Of a stretch of 38,102 nucleotides of DNA, positions 36,274-38,102 are shown piece after piece. Every line of letters starts with the position of its first letter. Position 1 is the stretch's first letter. The position numbers and the translations under genes were made by a program. A model generated the notes under the pieces. That model searched no databases, had not been told where the DNA came from, and saw only the letters and a list, made by a program, of their open reading frames with translations. This stretch comes from Myxococcales bacterium FL481 (GTDB lineage Bacteria; Myxococcota_A; Polyangia; Nannocystales; Nannocystaceae): NCBI GenBank assembly GCA_006508105.1, contig QKPP01000214.1:1-38102 (forward strand), given 5' to 3'.

Positions 36274-36627
36274 ATGCCTCGCGCAAAACGTGGCTTTAAA
36301 GCCAGGCGTCGTCGCAACCGGATCTTGAAAGCGGCTCGTGGTTTTCGGGGTGGGCGGCGCACGATGTACCGCCGGGCCGTGGAAGCGGTCCGTCACGCCT
36401 GGATGCATGCCTATCGCGGTCGCAAAGAGAAGAAACGCACGATGCGTCGCTTGTGGATCGTGCGTCTCAACGCGGGCGCACGAGCTCACGGACTCAGCTA
36501 CAGTCGTTTCATCGAAGGCTGTACGAAGGCGAAGATCGGTCTTGATCGCAAGGTGATGGCCGATCTCGCGGTCGTCGACCCGCCGGCTTTCGGCCAAGTT
36601 GTCGCCGCGGCTCGAGCCGCGCTGTAG
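36274..36627 (+). CDS. rplT: Ribosomal protein bL20
   Basis: bL20 is needed for early assembly of the 50S subunit. The 117-residue length is normal, and the basic N-terminal arm (MPRAKRGFKARRRRNRILKAARGFRGGRR) and the globular domain with WIVRLNAGARAHGLSYSRFI are typical. It starts 2 nt after rpmI, so translation is coupled. In other bacteria bL20 or its mRNA-binding represses this operon. In many bacteria the next genes are pheS and pheT, but here there is a 291-nt gap with a terminator-like hairpin. Confidence 0.97.
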   Translation: MPRAKRGFKARRRRNRILKAARGFRGGRRTMYRRAVEAVRHAWMHAYRGRKEKKRTMRRLWIVRLNAGARAHGLSYSRFIEGCTKAKIGLDRKVMADLAVVDPPAFGQVVAAARAAL

Positions 36628-36689
36628 CCTCGATCGCCGCGGGCGACCCACGGACATCGGAGGAGCGACGCTCGCGTCGCTCGTTCAGC

Positions 36690-36725
36690 CGGGCCCGTCA
36701 TCCTTCGCAATGATCGGGCCCGTTT
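36690..36725 (+). terminator. Terminator-like hairpin after rplT
   Basis: CGGGCCCGTCAT (36690-36701) pairs with ATGATCGGGCCCG (36710-36722) with one bulged base and an 8-nt loop, then TTT. The stem is strong but the T-run is short. A smaller hairpin (GCGACG/CGTCGC, 36665-36680) lies just upstream. The rest of the 36628-36918 gap has no recognisable gene or pheS remnant. Confidence 0.55.
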
Positions 36726-36918
36726 CGCGGCAGGCGGCTGGCCGTCGGCCATGGGCCATGGGTGAGGGTCTCGCGGTTGAGGATCCGGCGCGCGAGCTGC
36801 TGCGCGAAAGTGCTCGCGGCGTTGCAGCCCGGAGCGAGCCGAGGCGACGGGCGCATCTAGCCACGGTGCGCGCCAAGTTGAGCTTGCGAGCGGGCCGGCC
36901 GTCCGAGAAACTTGTGTC

Positions 36919-37197
36919 ATGACCAAAGCCGACCTCGTCGAGCAGGTGTGCGAGCGTGCCGGTGGATTTTCGAAGCGCGAAGCATCGGACCTCGTCGACT
37001 CGGTGTTCGACACCATCAAAGAAGTGTTGGCCGAGGGCGAGAAGGTCAAAATATCCGGATTCGGCAACTTCGTGGTGCGTGAGAAGGGCCCACGGCCCGG
37101 TCGGAACCCCCGAACAGGCACGGAAATCACCATCGAGGCGCGGCGCGTCATCGGGTTCAAACCGAGTTTGGTGCTCAAGTCCGTGCTCAACGGCTAG
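36919..37197 (+). CDS. ihfA: Integration host factor alpha-like nucleoid protein
   Basis: This is a DNA-bending protein of the HU/IHF family, 92 residues. It opens [20 protein letters not shown], and the DNA-inserting beta arm carries the IHF-type sequence [17 protein letters not shown] with the intercalating Pro of the RNP motif. The subtype is placed by both sequence and context: ihfA commonly lies after rplT-pheST and before a merR-like gene, as the order here preserves apart from pheST. It would act as a heterodimer with an IHF-beta encoded elsewhere. IHF often assists sigma54 promoters, which fits the sigma54 activator in the window (inference). Confidence 0.9.
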   Translation: MTKADLVEQVCERAGGFSKREASDLVDSVFDTIKEVLAEGEKVKISGFGNFVVREKGPRPGRNPRTGTEITIEARRVIGFKPSLVLKSVLNG

Positions 37198-37235
37198 TTT
37201 CCGACGCCGAGAACGAGTCGCTCGAGGCCGATCGC

Positions 37236-37775
37236 ATGGCGGGTGCCGAGGAGGACAACAAGAAGCCAAGCGCATCCGCGACCGGGTCCAAGCCGCGCAG
37301 CAAGGCCGACTTAACGACGACCGAGCTGGGTACCGACAAGCTGTACTTCAAGATCGGTGAGGTCGCGGAGATCGTGGGCGTGGCGCCGCATGTGTTGCGG
37401 TTTTGGGAGACCGAGTTTCGTGGGGTTCGGCCTCAGAAGTCGCGGAATCAGCAACGGGTTTACCGTCGTCGAGACGTCGAGTTGTTGCTTCAGATCAAGT
37501 ACCTACTCTACGAACAACGCTTCACCATCGCGGGCGCGCGTCAGCAGCTCGCCAGCGGAGAGGCGATCGAGACCGCTGATCCCAGTCCGAGCTACCGTCT
37601 GCGTCACAGCGCCGCACGGGTCCGCGAGCGGCTCGATGCGTTGGCGAGTCTGCTGCGATCCGAGCCGCAGTGCGATCCGCTGAGCGCCGACCCGGCCGCG
37701 TTTGTGGAGCGCGACCAAGGCATTCGAGCGTTGCTCGATCCGGCCGGCAAAGACGAGGACCTCAAGCCGCACTAG
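37236..37775 (+). CDS. MerR-family transcriptional regulator
   Basis: This 179-residue protein has a disordered N-terminus of about 35 residues and then a MerR winged-helix domain (about 37-110): [21 protein letters not shown], followed by [23 protein letters not shown] short helical region (about 125-150) may form the dimerisation coiled coil. No metal-binding Cys are present, so it is not a classical metal sensor. It lies 38 nt after ihfA, in the standard position for the MerR-like protein next to ihfA in proteobacteria, whose target is not well defined. The C-terminal 30 residues are variable. Confidence 0.92.
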   Translation: MAGAEEDNKKPSASATGSKPRSKADLTTTELGTDKLYFKIGEVAEIVGVAPHVLRFWETEFRGVRPQKSRNQQRVYRRRDVELLLQIKYLLYEQRFTIAGARQQLASGEAIETADPSPSYRLRHSAARVRERLDALASLLRSEPQCDPLSADPAAFVERDQGIRALLDPAGKDEDLKPH

Positions 37776-37891
37776 CCGAGCCGGCGAGCCGCTCGCATCG
37801 GGCGTACAGTCGCCCCTCAGACTGGATCGAAGCGAGGCGCAACGTCCGCTGAGCCAGCCCATTCACCGATTCGTGCGTGGCCCAGTGTGGG

Positions 37892-37920
37892 TTGCCGGGT
37901 GCACGCGGAGTCGGTATAAG
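37892..37920 (+). promoter_or_regulatory. Promoter of tRNA-Pro
   Basis: TTGCCG (37892-37897) and TATAAG (37915-37920) are separated by exactly 17 nt, and the predicted start near 37927 is about 6 nt before the tRNA. The GC-rich sequence after the -10 box (GCGCC) resembles the discriminator of stringently controlled stable-RNA promoters. Confidence 0.65.
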
Positions 37921-37932
37921 GCGCCACCGTCT

Positions 37933-38007
<75 letters not shown>

Positions 38008-38020
38008 GAGAAGACCGGAA

Positions 38021-38065
38021 AACGGCTCTGGGTTCCGCAGAGGAGCTCAGAGCCGTTAGCCTTTT
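38021..38065 (+). terminator. Rho-independent terminator after tRNA-Pro
   Basis: AACGGCTCTG (38021-38030) and CAGAGCCGTT (38048-38057) form a perfect 10-bp stem with a 17-nt loop, followed by CTTTT. It is well placed to end the tRNA-Pro transcript. Confidence 0.7.
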
Positions 38066-38102
38066 GGGGCCTCGATGAACTCGCCCGCCACGCCTCTAAT
38101 CC

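Overview
The window is very GC-rich, gene-dense chromosomal DNA. It most likely comes from a myxobacterium (Myxococcota, formerly Deltaproteobacteria), although no rRNA is present to prove it. The support is indirect. There are three one-pass membrane Ser/Thr kinases in 38 kb, an FHA-GAF-AAA+ sigma54 activator, several large Cys-containing lipoproteins with no obvious enzyme domain, and an initiation factor IF3 with both a non-AUG start and a Pro/Ala-rich C-terminal tail, as known for Myxococcus Dsg. I see no IS element, phage gene, CRISPR array or other sign of recent mobility.

Layout. (1) 1-2860, + strand: a short RodZ-like HTH membrane protein, the Mg2+ channel mgtE, and recO, which overlaps mgtE by 4 nt. 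(2) 2941-13719, an envelope block: two lipoproteins joined by an ATGA overlap (the first a YVTN-like beta-propeller), then convergently an OmpA-family protein with a barrel-like region and regulatory-like beta-sandwich repeats, then divergently a protein that joins a catalytically dead M1-aminopeptidase-like domain to an Omp85-like barrel. (3) 13785-17505, + strand: two consecutive Ser/Thr kinases whose extracytoplasmic tails end in the same LKDPF motif. (4) 17688-32388, a long - strand series read from right to left: a third Ser/Thr kinase, a TM2-like membrane protein, the sigma54 activator, a membrane-anchored Cys-rich protein, a large lipoprotein, a small membrane protein, a 1683-residue DECD-box RNA helicase and an M14 carboxypeptidase. 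Many of these junctions are a few bases or overlap. (5) 32605-34512, + strand: a divergent acyl-CoA-synthetase-like protein with two of its core motifs degraded. (6) 34658-38065, + strand: tRNA-Val(GAC), infC-rpmI-rplT, ihfA, a MerR regulator and tRNA-Pro(GGG). The pheS and pheT genes usually found between rplT and ihfA are absent.

How the genes may work together. The right end is conserved translation and nucleoid housekeeping, and the left end is housekeeping repair and ion transport. The middle is accessory cell-envelope and signalling material. The - strand run looks like a signal-to-surface unit: a membrane kinase and a sigma54 activator are co-transcribed with exported Cys-rich proteins. 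The 2.9-13.7 kb block supplies outer-membrane and lipoprotein components of unknown purpose. The most unusual proteins are the pseudo-M1/Omp85 fusion, the helicase whose DbpA-type RNA-binding domain is separated from its core by about 640 disordered residues, the degenerate adenylate-forming protein, and infC starting at ATA.
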